Virus record (IMG/VR): IMGVR_UViG_3300035670_000198
Coordinates: 1 to 63,922 of that record
Source: a virus
Strand: one strand, 5' to 3'
Length of the DNA stretch: 63,922 nucleotides
Shown: one piece after another, positions 1-7,663 of the stretch
How the letters are laid out: each line of letters begins with the position of its first letter
Position numbering within the stretch: position 1 is the stretch's first letter
Translations under genes and position numbers: made by a program
The notes under the pieces: model-generated
The model's database searches: none
Seen by the model: the letters and a program-made list of their open reading frames with translations, nothing else
What the model was told of the DNA's origin: nothing

Positions 1-7
1 TGGACAT
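1..7 (-). CDS. possible start of next minus-strand gene (partial, cut by window edge)
   Basis: Only an ATG and a codon and a bit are visible before the window ends. It lies 36 bases beyond the uvsY stop and just after a GTAAATA promoter-like word at 14-20, which is why it is noted. In cyanophage T4-like genomes the helicase gene uvsW commonly follows uvsY, but nothing here identifies the product. Confidence 0.25.
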
Positions 8-13
8 AGATGT

Positions 14-20
14 TATTTAC
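14..20 (-). promoter_or_regulatory. weak late-promoter-like word GTAAATA
   Basis: On the minus strand this reads GTAAATA, one base away from the CTAAATA/ATAAATA words found before many genes in this window. It sits 6 bases before the ATG at 7. Confidence 0.25.
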
Positions 21-43
21 TTTTTCAACAACGACGTGTTCTA

Positions 44-493
44 TCATCGAGCACCTTGAATGAACTTCTCCCAGCCCATGTACTCTTTCAACTGCCACGT
101 GCGATTGTTCAATTCCTTCATAACATTGGTGCAAAAACTTGCAGACTCTTCATGATAGGCTTTTTTGCGCTTGAGTTTGTTTAGATCATCATCGCCATCA
201 AGATAGACAGCAATGTCAGACTTCAATGTGAAACGAAATGGCTCCCAACCAAGTTTATCTAATTCATCTTGGTCTAACTTGCCATTGTAATACATCCACT
301 TGAGTTTCTTGAGTTTATCAAACTCTAATGCTGCACGACGAGCAGCAAGATTATGCAATGACAAATATTTGTTATACTTGTTATGCAACAATGGAATGCG
401 CAAAATCTCTTTGCCAGGTTCCGTGGTATCGACTTCGGAATCCTTTTCCCATTGCTGCATTAGTTCTTCGAGCGGAGGTGTTTCTATTTTCAT
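44..493 (-). CDS. uvsY: UvsY-like recombination mediator
   Basis: The 149-residue product is close to T4 UvsY (137 aa) in length and pattern: an N-terminal Asp/Glu-rich helix, a central basic helix (LAARRAALEFDKLKKLKWMYY), the YYNGKLD stretch and a C-terminal Trp-containing helix. UvsY loads the UvsX recombinase on gp32-coated single-stranded DNA during recombination-dependent replication. It is the only replication/recombination gene in an otherwise structural window. It comes last in the visible minus-strand run, after the gp3-like gene, as in cyanophages. No late-promoter word precedes it. A TATAAT-like word lies at 500-505, so expression earlier than the structural genes is possible. The identity rests on remembered family similarity and gene order. 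Confidence 0.85.
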   Translation of the reverse strand: MKIETPPLEELMQQWEKDSEVDTTEPGKEILRIPLLHNKYNKYLSLHNLAARRAALEFDKLKKLKWMYYNGKLDQDELDKLGWEPFRFTLKSDIAVYLDGDDDLNKLKRKKAYHEESASFCTNVMKELNNRTWQLKEYMGWEKFIQGAR

Positions 494-609
494 GCATCAA
501 TTATAAATCATTTCAAATCAAAAGACAAGTCAAAGCAAGAGTTGTCTTACAAGGATTGCACCAGTATAATCAGTATGTCTGGTTTGATCGGGGATCTCAA
601 GAATAACTT
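494..609. other. 116-bp intergenic gap before uvsY
   Basis: No ORF of note and no T-run hairpin is visible. On the minus strand there is a TATAAT word at 500-505 and TTGACT at 528-533. The 22-base spacing between them is too wide for a standard sigma70 promoter, so the promoter reading is weak. Confidence 0.4.
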
Positions 610-1152
610 CTAGATTCTTTCGTATTCATAGTAAGAGAATCTAAATGTTGCATCTGCTGTGACAATATTCTCTGCAGAGTCTTGGGAAGAAAATAGTATA
701 GTTGAAAGCGTCGTTGGAAACAAGTCAACGAATTTGACTCTGAAATTTGGATTATTTTTGTTTGTATAGACTGAAAGAATTGCATCGCTATACTGCGGCT
801 TAGATTTGTATTCTGCTCTGAATAATGGTGCGCGATCTAATCGTTTCAGATCCAAATACTCTTTGAATTCTGTTGGGAATGTGATTGCGCGAATCCAATC
901 ATGAATCTCAGTCCATGCTCGTAGATCTTCATCTACCAAGAAAGTGATATTGAATGTATCATACACGAGTTTTTCTCCAGGAACATATAGATCAACAAAT
1001 GGTGTTGGTCTCTGGATTTCTGTAAGAGAAACTCCAGGAAAGTTTGCAGTTTGACAAAAGAATGTAGTTCCTGGTAAACGATCAAACGTCACTCTAAATT
1101 TTGTACTCTGCAATAAGTCTTTATTGCTAGGTGCTCGTGTTTGTGCTGTCAT
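610..1152 (-). CDS. 3: tail-tube-fold protein, probable tail completion protein gp3
   Basis: The 180-residue product has the pattern of the gp19/gp54/gp3 tube-fold family. An N-terminal KFRVTFDRLPG strand and a FCQTANFPG loop are followed by FNITFLVDEDLRAWTEIHDWI near residues 65-85, and a terminal strand ends in FSYYEYERI. T4 gp3 is 176 aa, and cyanophage genomes place gp3 between 23 and uvsY, exactly this position. gp3 caps the tail tube at the head-proximal end and limits its length. The alternatives are a gp54-like tube initiator or a gp19 paralogue, since the family fold is shared with the true gp19 at 7664-8251. Its start overlaps the upstream small gene by 26 bp. Confidence 0.7.
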   Translation of the reverse strand: MTAQTRAPSNKDLLQSTKFRVTFDRLPGTTFFCQTANFPGVSLTEIQRPTPFVDLYVPGEKLVYDTFNITFLVDEDLRAWTEIHDWIRAITFPTEFKEYLDLKRLDRAPLFRAEYKSKPQYSDAILSVYTNKNNPNFRVKFVDLFPTTLSTILFSSQDSAENIVTADATFRFSYYEYERI

Positions 1153-1345
1153 CTATAAGTTTCCGTAGATCTACAAGGTTTTCTTTCTCAATAAGATCAA
1201 TGATGAAGTTTGTGAGTTCAATTTCTTTTCGAATAAAAAACATTTTCTTATTCAATTCATCTAATCTCTCAGAGTAATATCTCAGCTCCTGCTCTTTTTG
1301 TTTGCGCAGGTCTTTTAGATCAGATAAAAGAATAATCTTCGCCAT
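1127..1345 (-). CDS. small coiled-coil protein, unknown function
   Basis: This encodes 72 residues, about half of them charged. A continuous predicted helix from residue 8 to 55 (DLRKQKEQELRYYSERLDEL) suggests a coiled coil. I do not recognise the family. The ATG lies 6 bases after a CTAAATA late-promoter word, directly behind the terminator of gene 23, so it appears to open a new late transcript with the gp3-like gene, which it overlaps by 26 bp. A virion or assembly role is inferred only from this pairing. Confidence 0.65.
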   Translation of the reverse strand: MAKIILLSDLKDLRKQKEQELRYYSERLDELNKKMFFIRKEIELTNFIIDLIEKENLVDLRKLIDDSTNTST

Positions 1346-1351
1346 ACCAAC

Positions 1352-1358
1352 TATTTAG
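1352..1358 (-). promoter_or_regulatory. late promoter CTAAATA for the 72-aa gene and gp3-like gene
   Basis: The minus strand reads CTAAATA, the cyanophage-type variant of the T4 late promoter TATAAATA. It sits between the gene 23 terminator and the ATG at 1345. If transcription starts at the usual distance, the mRNA begins at or next to the ATG, giving almost no leader. Confidence 0.65.
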
Positions 1359-1361
1359 GGA

Positions 1362-1392
1362 AATAAAAAAGGGGGAGTCTTTCGACCCCCCC
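1362..1392 (-). terminator. rho-independent terminator after gene 23
   Basis: On the minus strand a 9-bp stem (five G:C pairs, one G:U, then GUC:GAC) closes a GAAA tetraloop and is followed by six U and UAUUU. It lies 58 bp beyond the major capsid stop codon. It is the strongest terminator in the window and separates the abundant capsid mRNA from the next promoter at 1352-1358. Confidence 0.9.
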
Positions 1393-1449
1393 TCAGTATT
1401 TTGCCTTATTGTTTTTATCAAGTCGGCAATAACTTTTCTAGCACATCAA

Positions 1450-2784
1450 TTATTGGTTGATGTTTAGGACTTGGAACTTACGATAGTAGTAGTTCGTGCC
1501 GTCTGCTAGAGCGCCTGTACCTGCGCCAGTTGCGAATGGGTTTGCAACGAGACCGTAACGAGTCTTGAAGCCAACTTTTGGTTGGTAAGTCGTTGGGTCG
1601 ATTGCGCGGACCATCTGCAATGGAACGTATGGGCAATAGAACAAGCCAGCGTCATAAGCATTTGAACCCTTATAACCGACTACGACGTAGTCTGAACCAG
1701 CGACAGAATATGGGTCAACATAAACTTTGACACGACCGAATAGTGTGCCAGCGAATGTGTTGCCTGTATCGTCAACTGTTAGGTTTGTGTTGTTGCTTAG
1801 AGCAGAATTGTAGTCAAGTAGACCAGTCATTGCTAGGGCTGATGCAACATCGGTTGAAACGATGAGCAAGTTACCCTTGCCGCGACGAGTGTCCTTGGCA
1901 ATCTTATTGGCTGCTTGTTCGATGCGGAACAATAGGCTCTTATACTTTTCTACCTGCCAGCGACCTGAAGTGCCACCATCTGCATCAGATATAGTTGATG
2001 AAGATAGGTTGACAACGTTTTGTGACACTGATGAGATACCAACGTTAGCTGTTGCATAGATCGTACGAACAACTTCGCGGTTGATTTCTGCAAGAATTTC
2101 AGTTGACAAAATATTTGTCAATTCTGTTTCTGCATCTAGACCGTGAATTGCCTTGAGATCTTGTGCAAGTTCTAGCGTGTAGGCTGCTTGCAAGCCACGT
2201 GACTTGGCTGTAACAGAAACGCGGTCGATCTGGAAGCCCATGTACTTCATGGTTAGATCTTCTGCGGTTGATGTTGCAAGACCAGCACCTGTGTTTGCTA
2301 GACCGAATGTTGCGCTATCTGCGTCGCCGAAGTTTACATCACTGTTTAGAGTGTGTGAACCACCACCAGAGTGTGCAGTATTGGCTTCGTTGTATAGAGC
2401 CTCACCGCCACGTGCTGTTGAAGAAGCATAGACTGAGCGCATTGCGAAAATCAAACCTGTTGGACCAGTCATTGGCTGAACGCCGCAGATGTCATAAGCC
2501 ATTAGGTTTGGAAGAGCACGACGAACCAAACCGATTAGGATTGGATCGAAGCCCTTGATTCCACCTTCGCTACCAACTACTGGAGACATACCGCCGCCAA
2601 CTGCGTTGGCTGGTGATGCTTCCCATAGGTTTTGCATGGAGCGTGATTCTTCCATTAGGGCGCGTTCTTGGTTCTCTAGAACAAGTGCAGTAACTGCACG
2701 CTTGTAAGGATCTGTGATCTTTGGGAGTTCTGAGTGATCAAGAACTGGAGCCCACTTCTTTGCATATGTTTCGTTTAGATACAT
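1450..2784 (-). CDS. 23: major capsid protein gp23
   Basis: The 444-residue product is the major capsid protein of T4-like heads. It has the typical opening in which the N-terminal pro-region precedes a conserved segment (GIKGFDPILIGLVRRALPNLMAYDICGVQPM). T4 gp23 (521 aa) is longer. The prohead protease cleaves after (I/L)-x-E; candidate sites here are L43-M-E45 and L53-W-E55, the latter next to the Gly-rich stretch that would start the mature protein. The ATG is preceded by AGGAGAG at good spacing. It follows gene 22 after 27 bases and ends in a strong terminator. No gene 24 vertex protein follows it, as in cyanophages, so gp23 may fill the vertices as well. Confidence 0.97.
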   Translation of the reverse strand: MYLNETYAKKWAPVLDHSELPKITDPYKRAVTALVLENQERALMEESRSMQNLWEASPANAVGGGMSPVVGSEGGIKGFDPILIGLVRRALPNLMAYDICGVQPMTGPTGLIFAMRSVYASSTARGGEALYNEANTAHSGGGSHTLNSDVNFGDADSATFGLANTGAGLATSTAEDLTMKYMGFQIDRVSVTAKSRGLQAAYTLELAQDLKAIHGLDAETELTNILSTEILAEINREVVRTIYATANVGISSVSQNVVNLSSSTISDADGGTSGRWQVEKYKSLLFRIEQAANKIAKDTRRGKGNLLIVSTDVASALAMTGLLDYNSALSNNTNLTVDDTGNTFAGTLFGRVKVYVDPYSVAGSDYVVVGYKGSNAYDAGLFYCPYVPLQMVRAIDPTTYQPKVGFKTRYGLVANPFATGAGTGALADGTNYYYRKFQVLNINQ

Positions 2785-2811
2785 TTTATAACTCTCCTGA
2801 GTTCTTATTGA

Positions 2812-3972
2812 TTAGGCTTTTGGAGCCGTTTTTGTGATTGCATTTACATAATGTTTCATCAGACCTTGTACGTCTGCTACTTCTGGTTCTTCAACAGCTG
2901 TTTCTTGAAGAGCCTTGACCTCACTTGTCATTTTCTTGGCTGGGAAGTAGTTCTCGCGAATAGTTGCGAGCTTGCTATTAAACTCACCCTCTGTGGTGAA
3001 CTCCACGCCCTCTGCGAGCGAAATCATCTTAGCAATTTGTGTTTCAGTTAGACCTTCGCAAATCTTGCGAACTGCTTCATGTTTCTTAGCAACATTGAGT
3101 TCTTCAACCAATGCAGCCTTTTCAGCAGCAGCTGCAGATGCGGCTTCTTCAAGAGAAGCAACACGTGCGGCTAGTTCTTCTGCTACATCGACTTTCTCTT
3201 CAGGAATTTCGATGTAGTGTTCGTTGAATAGATTCTTGAGACCGTTGATGAAGTCTTCAGTCAATTCTGAACGTAGACCTGTTTCGATAGCAACCTTATT
3301 GTCTTCAACCCACTGCTCAACGACGTAGTTTAGATACTCGTCAACTTGTTCAGCCATTTGTGTTTGAAGTGCTTCGACTGCTTCGGCTAGAACTGATTCG
3401 TTTTCTGCCATTACGTCTTCAACAATCTTTTCAACACGTGATTGAACAGCAGCTTCGAAAATCGTAGTTGCTTTCGTGCGGAATTCTTCTGATAGTGATT
3501 CGCCATTGAAGAGAGCATCAACGTCTTCTGACATTGAACCCTTATGCTTCTTGACCATATCCTTCTTCCAGGCTTCCTTCATTTCTTTTTCGTCTTTCTC
3601 TTCTTCCTCGTCCTCGTCTTTTTCTTCTTCATCTTCGGACTTGGCTTCAGCGACGACTTCTTCTTCAGAAACTTCTTCAGCAGTTACAACTGATTGCTCT
3701 TCAGCAACTTCAGCAACAACTTCTGCTGTTTCGTCTGTTTCTGTCTCTTCCATAGCCTGAACTTTGACACCCTTTGCATCACCCTTGGTGGCTGGCTTTG
3801 GTGCTTCTGAAGCATCAGCAGCTGCCTTCTTACCAATATCGGTTGGTGCAGTTGTTGGTGTTTGACCACCAAGATCTTCCATCTCGGCTGGTAGTTTATG
3901 TGCTGGTTCCTTTGCGGCTGACATTGATGCCTTTAGGATTTCTGCAGCGGATTCTGATAATGTCTTAGTCAT
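2812..3972 (-). CDS. 22: prohead scaffold (core) protein gp22
   Basis: This 386-residue protein is highly acidic and helical, as expected for the major scaffold around which gp23 assembles and which the gp21 protease then degrades. Residues 112-130 are almost entirely Glu/Asp/Lys. Residues from about 150 to 310 form long amphipathic helices. T4 gp22 has 269 aa, so this version has an extended Ala/Glu-rich N-terminal third. Position between 21 and 23 confirms the assignment. A perfect TATAAATA promoter at 4000-4007 and AGGAG before the ATG suggest strong late expression together with 23. Confidence 0.9.
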   Translation of the reverse strand: MTKTLSESAAEILKASMSAAKEPAHKLPAEMEDLGGQTPTTAPTDIGKKAAADASEAPKPATKGDAKGVKVQAMEETETDETAEVVAEVAEEQSVVTAEEVSEEEVVAEAKSEDEEEKDEDEEEEKDEKEMKEAWKKDMVKKHKGSMSEDVDALFNGESLSEEFRTKATTIFEAAVQSRVEKIVEDVMAENESVLAEAVEALQTQMAEQVDEYLNYVVEQWVEDNKVAIETGLRSELTEDFINGLKNLFNEHYIEIPEEKVDVAEELAARVASLEEAASAAAAEKAALVEELNVAKKHEAVRKICEGLTETQIAKMISLAEGVEFTTEGEFNSKLATIRENYFPAKKMTSEVKALQETAVEEPEVADVQGLMKHYVNAITKTAPKA

Positions 3973-3999
3973 TTGTTGTAACTCCTGAAGAAGTAATAT

Positions 4000-4007
4000 T
4001 ATTTATA
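4000..4007 (-). promoter_or_regulatory. late promoter TATAAATA for genes 22-23
   Basis: This is an exact match to the T4 late consensus on the minus strand, in the 39-bp gap between genes 21 and 22. The predicted transcript starts near 3994 and carries AGGAG before the gene 22 ATG. Confidence 0.85.
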
Positions 4008-4011
4008 AATT

Positions 4012-4656
4012 TTACAGTTTTGACAAGAAGTTCTCGAAGATTTTCAAGGAGATCTCGTCGATTTGCTTTTGTTTAGCAGTTTTTATTTGAGTATAGTATT
4101 CGTTGATGTCAATTTCTTTGACCTTACCGTTGTCCCATACCCACTCTTTACCTTCCATAATGCCTTGAACAAAAGCACCTGGTGCGGACGGATCCGCTAC
4201 AATATCAGCCGCTGTGGCTAGATAATAGTCATCTTGAACGACGTTGACACCGCCCTCGTTTTTGAGAGAGCCCATGCCACGGCATGACACACCAAGAATT
4301 GCACCACCTTCCATAAGTGATTTGGCGATTTTACCCATTGGTGTTTCAAGAATTTTTGCTTTACCAACCCAAACGTTACCTTCTTGTTTGAGATTGGTGA
4401 TAAGATGTGATACTCGATCTAGATTGATCGATGGTGAGTCTGGATGACCTAATTCACCGAATGCGCGATTTCTATCTACATATTCTTCGCTATAACGCTT
4501 GACTTCTTTTGCAAGCGTATCTACAGGATACACACGACCGTTGCGATTCTTTGTTTCAGCAACGAGAAATGGTCCTTGAATGTAAAGCGATTTCACACCG
4601 TTTTGTTCTTCGGTAAGAACCTTGACTTCTTCGATTGATTCTGTGATTAGTTTCAT
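4012..4656 (-). CDS. 21: prohead maturation protease gp21
   Basis: The 214 residues match T4 gp21 (212 aa), the serine protease inside the prohead that removes the scaffold and trims gp23. The catalytic landmarks of the herpesvirus-assemblin-like fold are visible: His71 in GELGHPD, Ser124 in GVSCRG, and an acidic pair in ADIVADPSAP at 150-158. The early segment FLVAETKNRNGRVYP is also typical. It directly abuts the small basic gene upstream (stop and start adjacent), and its C-terminal helix (residues 190-214) is Lys-rich. Confidence 0.96.
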   Translation of the reverse strand: MKLITESIEEVKVLTEEQNGVKSLYIQGPFLVAETKNRNGRVYPVDTLAKEVKRYSEEYVDRNRAFGELGHPDSPSINLDRVSHLITNLKQEGNVWVGKAKILETPMGKIAKSLMEGGAILGVSCRGMGSLKNEGGVNVVQDDYYLATAADIVADPSAPGAFVQGIMEGKEWVWDNGKVKEIDINEYYTQIKTAKQKQIDEISLKIFENFLSKL

Positions 4657-4959
4657 TTACTTCAACCCCAGTGATGCGCGCTTTCTGAGAGAACGCTTTC
4701 TTTTGATAAGTGCTCGAGCCATTTTGGCTTTTCTTTTGATCTTAGCACGACGAGCTGCGAGCTTTCTCTTCATGCGTTCGCGCGGTGGGATGCGAACCAA
4801 TTTACCACCACGAATGGTATAGCCTGGAACTGCTGAAAGAACTTTGCGGCGCTGAACCTTACCACCACGCACTCTTGCGCGGATAAGTTTTTTGCGACCC
4901 ATGCGCTGAACGTTTGCTTCAGCGATAATCTCTCGTACAATTTCTGATACTAAACTCAT
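4657..4959 (-). CDS. small very basic prohead-module protein
   Basis: Of the 100 residues, more than a third are Arg or Lys, concentrated from residue 19 to the end, including a run of RAKIKRKAKMARALIKRKRS. The motif GYTIRGGKLVRIPPRERMKRK recurs, in my memory, in a family found next to prohead genes of T4-like and larger phages. It overlaps the gene before it by 4 bp (ATGA) and abuts gene 21. A role in the prohead core or in nucleating DNA or scaffold is inferred from context. It may be the functional counterpart of part of T4 gp68. Confidence 0.8.
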   Translation of the reverse strand: MSLVSEIVREIIAEANVQRMGRKKLIRARVRGGKVQRRKVLSAVPGYTIRGGKLVRIPPRERMKRKLAARRAKIKRKAKMARALIKRKRSLRKRASLGLK

Positions 4960-5777
4960 TCTTCGTCACCGATTGTGAATTTGACTTTACTCAATGCAAA
5001 GTGTGCTGCTTTTTCGAATCCTTTTGGATGTGTAAGCATATCAGCAAACTTCTTTTTGTTCTCGTCGTTCAATGCGCCGTGGACCATATGAATGGCTTTT
5101 GCAGCACCATGACTGACTTTGAGTTTTGATCCGTCAGCAAATTTCATATGTTTTGAAGTTGCTTTTGGATTTTCCTCAGAAGCATATTTAGAAACTTGCT
5201 CCAAACTCTCAAGAATATCTTCGATCTCCGTCTCTTCCATCTGTACATTTGTTCCAGGAACAATCTCTCCTGGTGAACTTCCAGTTCCAGCATACGGAAT
5301 CGTAATGACAAGACCGAGTTGCTTGTTTTGATACATTGCAACCTTGCGTCCGTCTGGGAAAATACGAATACCCTTACGCTGCATAACGATTACAACTGGA
5401 GGATTATTCTCGTCTTTGAATCCACCAATGGCTTCGTTGAGTTCTTCACCAGTAACTTCAATCTCATTATGAGAAACAATGTTACGGCGAACTGCTTGAA
5501 ATGATTGTTGAGAACCAATAGCTGCTTTTGACGCTGAATCGTAGTATCTGGTTACAACATCACGATCTTTTCTTGATAATTTAGCAATATCACCAACTTG
5601 TGAGTGACGGCGCAGCGCAATCTTCAAACGTGGAAGATCGCTGGCTGGCATCATACCAGCACGAACTAGTGCGCTGATTCTTGTGTTATCAACCTGCGCT
5701 TGTTTCTGCTGCTGCTTCTGCTGATCCATCGCTGGATTCGCTTCCGACAACTTCGCTTTGATTTGCTTCAACTTCAT
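4956..5777 (-). CDS. prohead core-region protein, possible gp68 counterpart
   Basis: This 273-residue protein lies where T4 has gene 68, between 67 and 21. Residues 1-30 are Lys/Gln-rich. Residues 30-110 contain LRRHSQVGDIAKLSRKDRDV, a segment typical of a family found in marine T4-like prohead clusters. Residues 120-165 look like a beta domain (VVIVMQRKGIRIFPDGRKVA), and the last 70 residues are helical. It is about twice the length of T4 gp68, so equivalence is by position only. The chosen ATG overlaps the upstream 67-like gene by 89 bp; an internal ATG at 5729 with GGAAG upstream is an alternative start. Confidence 0.75.
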   Translation of the reverse strand: MKLKQIKAKLSEANPAMDQQKQQQKQAQVDNTRISALVRAGMMPASDLPRLKIALRRHSQVGDIAKLSRKDRDVVTRYYDSASKAAIGSQQSFQAVRRNIVSHNEIEVTGEELNEAIGGFKDENNPPVVIVMQRKGIRIFPDGRKVAMYQNKQLGLVITIPYAGTGSSPGEIVPGTNVQMEETEIEDILESLEQVSKYASEENPKATSKHMKFADGSKLKVSHGAAKAIHMVHGALNDENKKKFADMLTHPKGFEKAAHFALSKVKFTIGDEE

Positions 5778-5943
5778 TTGTTTCTACTTCTGGTGTGAGT
5801 AAAGATGATGCTACTTCAACTTTTTTTACTTCAAGAGCATCTGATACTTTATTGGAAATCGTAGAGTTGAAAGCTGCTTCAAAACCAGCTTTGTCTCCCA
5901 TGATTGCCGCCTTTACCATATCAAGTGTCATTGGATTGTCCAT
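5689..5943 (-). CDS. 67: gp67-like prohead core protein
   Basis: The 84 residues are a short helical and strongly acidic protein. The family signature is a first half reading MVKAAIMGDKAGFEAAF followed by KVSDALEVKKVEVASSL, and the second half is Glu/Ser/Ala-rich. It corresponds to T4 gp67 (Pip), a prohead core component cleaved by gp21 and located just after the portal gene. An SD-like GGAG precedes the ATG. Its 3' part is read in two frames because the next gene starts inside it. Confidence 0.8.
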   Translation of the reverse strand: MDNPMTLDMVKAAIMGDKAGFEAAFNSTISNKVSDALEVKKVEVASSLLTPEVETNEVEANQSEVVGSESSDGSAEAAAETSAG

Positions 5944-5954
5944 GATGTCTCCAT

Positions 5955-5961
5955 TATTTAC
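5955..5961 (-). promoter_or_regulatory. candidate late promoter GTAAATA for gene 67
   Basis: GTAAATA on the minus strand overlaps the TAA stop of gene 20 and lies just before GGAG and the gene 67 ATG. It deviates from the consensus at the first base. Confidence 0.4.
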
Positions 5962-7610
5962 CTAACTTGTGAACTGAATGCTTGGTCAAGATTACTTGAA
6001 TTTGCTGTTTGCTGTTGTGGTGCTGCAGGTTGACCTTGCATAGCAGCCATGGCAGCATTTTGAGCAACAGCAGCATTTTGAGCAGATACTGATAGGCTAC
6101 CAATTCCCATTGCATCTGCGGCTGCTCTTTCTTCTTCAAGTTCTTGATCCATTCTCTCAATGCCTTCTTCATCGAAGTGAAGGACTTGTTTCTTGACCCA
6201 TGCTTTAGAGAAATATGTTCCAACGTATGGATCAACTTGATTCAAAAGTTGAAGTCTTGCTGTCATCAACTCTGATTCTTTCAACTCGGCAAAGTTGTTG
6301 TCTTTGAGGAAATCATAGTGAATCTTTTCTTTCAACTTTTCCCATTCATCAACAGAGCAAATGCCTTTGAGTGCAAGTTGACGTCTCATCAACTCGTCAA
6401 ACAACGTACTAAATTTAGCACGAACTCTTTCAATGAACTTTGTAAACTTCAATTCATCGCGAGTAATTTCTGTTGTACGACCAAGAGAGAATCCTTGATT
6501 CTGTTCTAAGCGAGAAATTGGGACGTTCAATGACTTGTATAGTTTTGATTCGAAGTATTTTACGTCAGACAATTCACCAAGATTTTGACCTGCTGGTAGA
6601 GTTGTGATTTCTGTTGACTTACCTTCACCGCGACGTGGAATCCAAAAGTCTTCCATCATTGACATAAACTTGCGATCGTCTTTGACTTCACCAGTAGAAC
6701 TATCGTAAACAACCTTGTTGCGGAACTTTGTCATGATATCACGAAGATATTGTTCTGCTTTGATTTTTGGCATGTTACCAACATCAATATAGAACACACG
6801 ACGTTCTGGAGCACGTGATAGACGATAGATTACAACAGCGTCCTCAACCATTCGGAGCTGGTTGAGTGGCTTGATTGCCTTGTGAAGGTAAGACAAAACC
6901 ATTTGACGTCTTGCGTCAAGAATACCTGAATTGATATTGATAATTGCGTCAGGAGCAATACGAACAGAGTTTGGTGAACTGACTGAAGTTACAATCTGTT
7001 GACCTTGTACTGATGCGCGCTCATTGAAGACGTAAAATTCTTCAATACCTGCAATTACATCAACTTTAGTTCTTGGATCTCTGTTCTTGATAATCGTACG
7101 AACTTTTTTGATCTTGCGTGGATCAATGTAAACCAATTCTTGAATACCAAGTTTTGGTTGCTTTTCGTCGATTAGAACCTGATAGAAAACGCGACCGTCG
7201 ATGTACCAGTTACGGAAAACATCTGCGCCGCGATTAGAGAAATCGAGCATACGAAGAACATTATCGAATTCTTCGCGGATCATTTCTTTGATTTTTTCTG
7301 GTTGCTCAAGATCATCGAGCATAATTGAAACGCTTTTGCCAGTTACATCGTGGACGATTGCTTCGTTGACAATTTCGTCAATGGCTGCTTCGAGTTCTGG
7401 CTGCATTGCCATTTCGCGATAGCGAGTAACAAGGTCGTTTTCGTTTTTGAAACTGGCTTCAAGATCTAGATACGTTCCAAAGTATCCGCCAGCATTGATA
7501 GCAAGAGCACCATCATCTGAAACAGGTGCAGTGATTTGAGGCTGAAGTTGTTGCGGACCTTCTTCGCCTTTCTTTCGTGTTATTTCGAATCCGAATAGAT
7601 TGATTGCCAT
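5958..7610 (-). CDS. 20: portal vertex protein gp20
   Basis: The 550 residues match T4 gp20 (524 aa), the dodecameric portal that initiates head assembly, holds the terminase motor and later binds the neck. Recognisable segments include RYREMAMQPELEAAIDEIVN near residue 65, the stem region around VVIYRLSRAPERRVFYIDVG (residue 265 onward) and the QNQGFSLGRTTEITRDELKF segment near 370. The last 60 residues are Ala/Gln-rich, as is common for portal C-termini. GAGGT precedes the ATG. It is separated from gene 19 by a hairpin. Confidence 0.97.
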   Translation of the reverse strand: MAINLFGFEITRKKGEEGPQQLQPQITAPVSDDGALAINAGGYFGTYLDLEASFKNENDLVTRYREMAMQPELEAAIDEIVNEAIVHDVTGKSVSIMLDDLEQPEKIKEMIREEFDNVLRMLDFSNRGADVFRNWYIDGRVFYQVLIDEKQPKLGIQELVYIDPRKIKKVRTIIKNRDPRTKVDVIAGIEEFYVFNERASVQGQQIVTSVSSPNSVRIAPDAIININSGILDARRQMVLSYLHKAIKPLNQLRMVEDAVVIYRLSRAPERRVFYIDVGNMPKIKAEQYLRDIMTKFRNKVVYDSSTGEVKDDRKFMSMMEDFWIPRRGEGKSTEITTLPAGQNLGELSDVKYFESKLYKSLNVPISRLEQNQGFSLGRTTEITRDELKFTKFIERVRAKFSTLFDELMRRQLALKGICSVDEWEKLKEKIHYDFLKDNNFAELKESELMTARLQLLNQVDPYVGTYFSKAWVKKQVLHFDEEGIERMDQELEEERAAADAMGIGSLSVSAQNAAVAQNAAMAAMQGQPAAPQQQTANSSNLDQAFSSQVR

Positions 7611-7630
7611 GCATTACCTCATAATAAATG

Positions 7631-7650
7631 GGGGGAGGATATCCTCCCCC
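7631..7650 (-). terminator. perfect 20-bp inverted repeat after gene 19, probable terminator or attenuator
   Basis: The sequence is its own reverse complement over 20 bases and can fold into an 8-bp G/C-rich stem with a 4-base loop. On the minus strand it is followed by AUUUAUUAU, a poor U-run, so termination may be partial. This would favour tail-tube mRNA over the portal mRNA downstream. A smaller inverted repeat (CGATT/AATCG) lies at 7650-7660. Confidence 0.65.
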
Positions 7651-7663
7651 GATTCAATCGGCA

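Noticed and set aside
505-545. MotA-box-like word (TTGCTTTG) upstream of uvsY as a middle promoter
   Set aside because: It lies too far from the TATAAT word for a T4 middle promoter, and cyanophage-type T4-like phages usually lack MotA.
300-606. Plus-strand frames opposite uvsY
   Set aside because: The minus-strand uvsY product has a clear family match; the opposing frames are low-quality overlaps.
1394-1449. A gene 24 vertex protein expected after 23 in T4
   Set aside because: Only a terminator and promoter follow gene 23; no second capsid-like ORF exists in the window.
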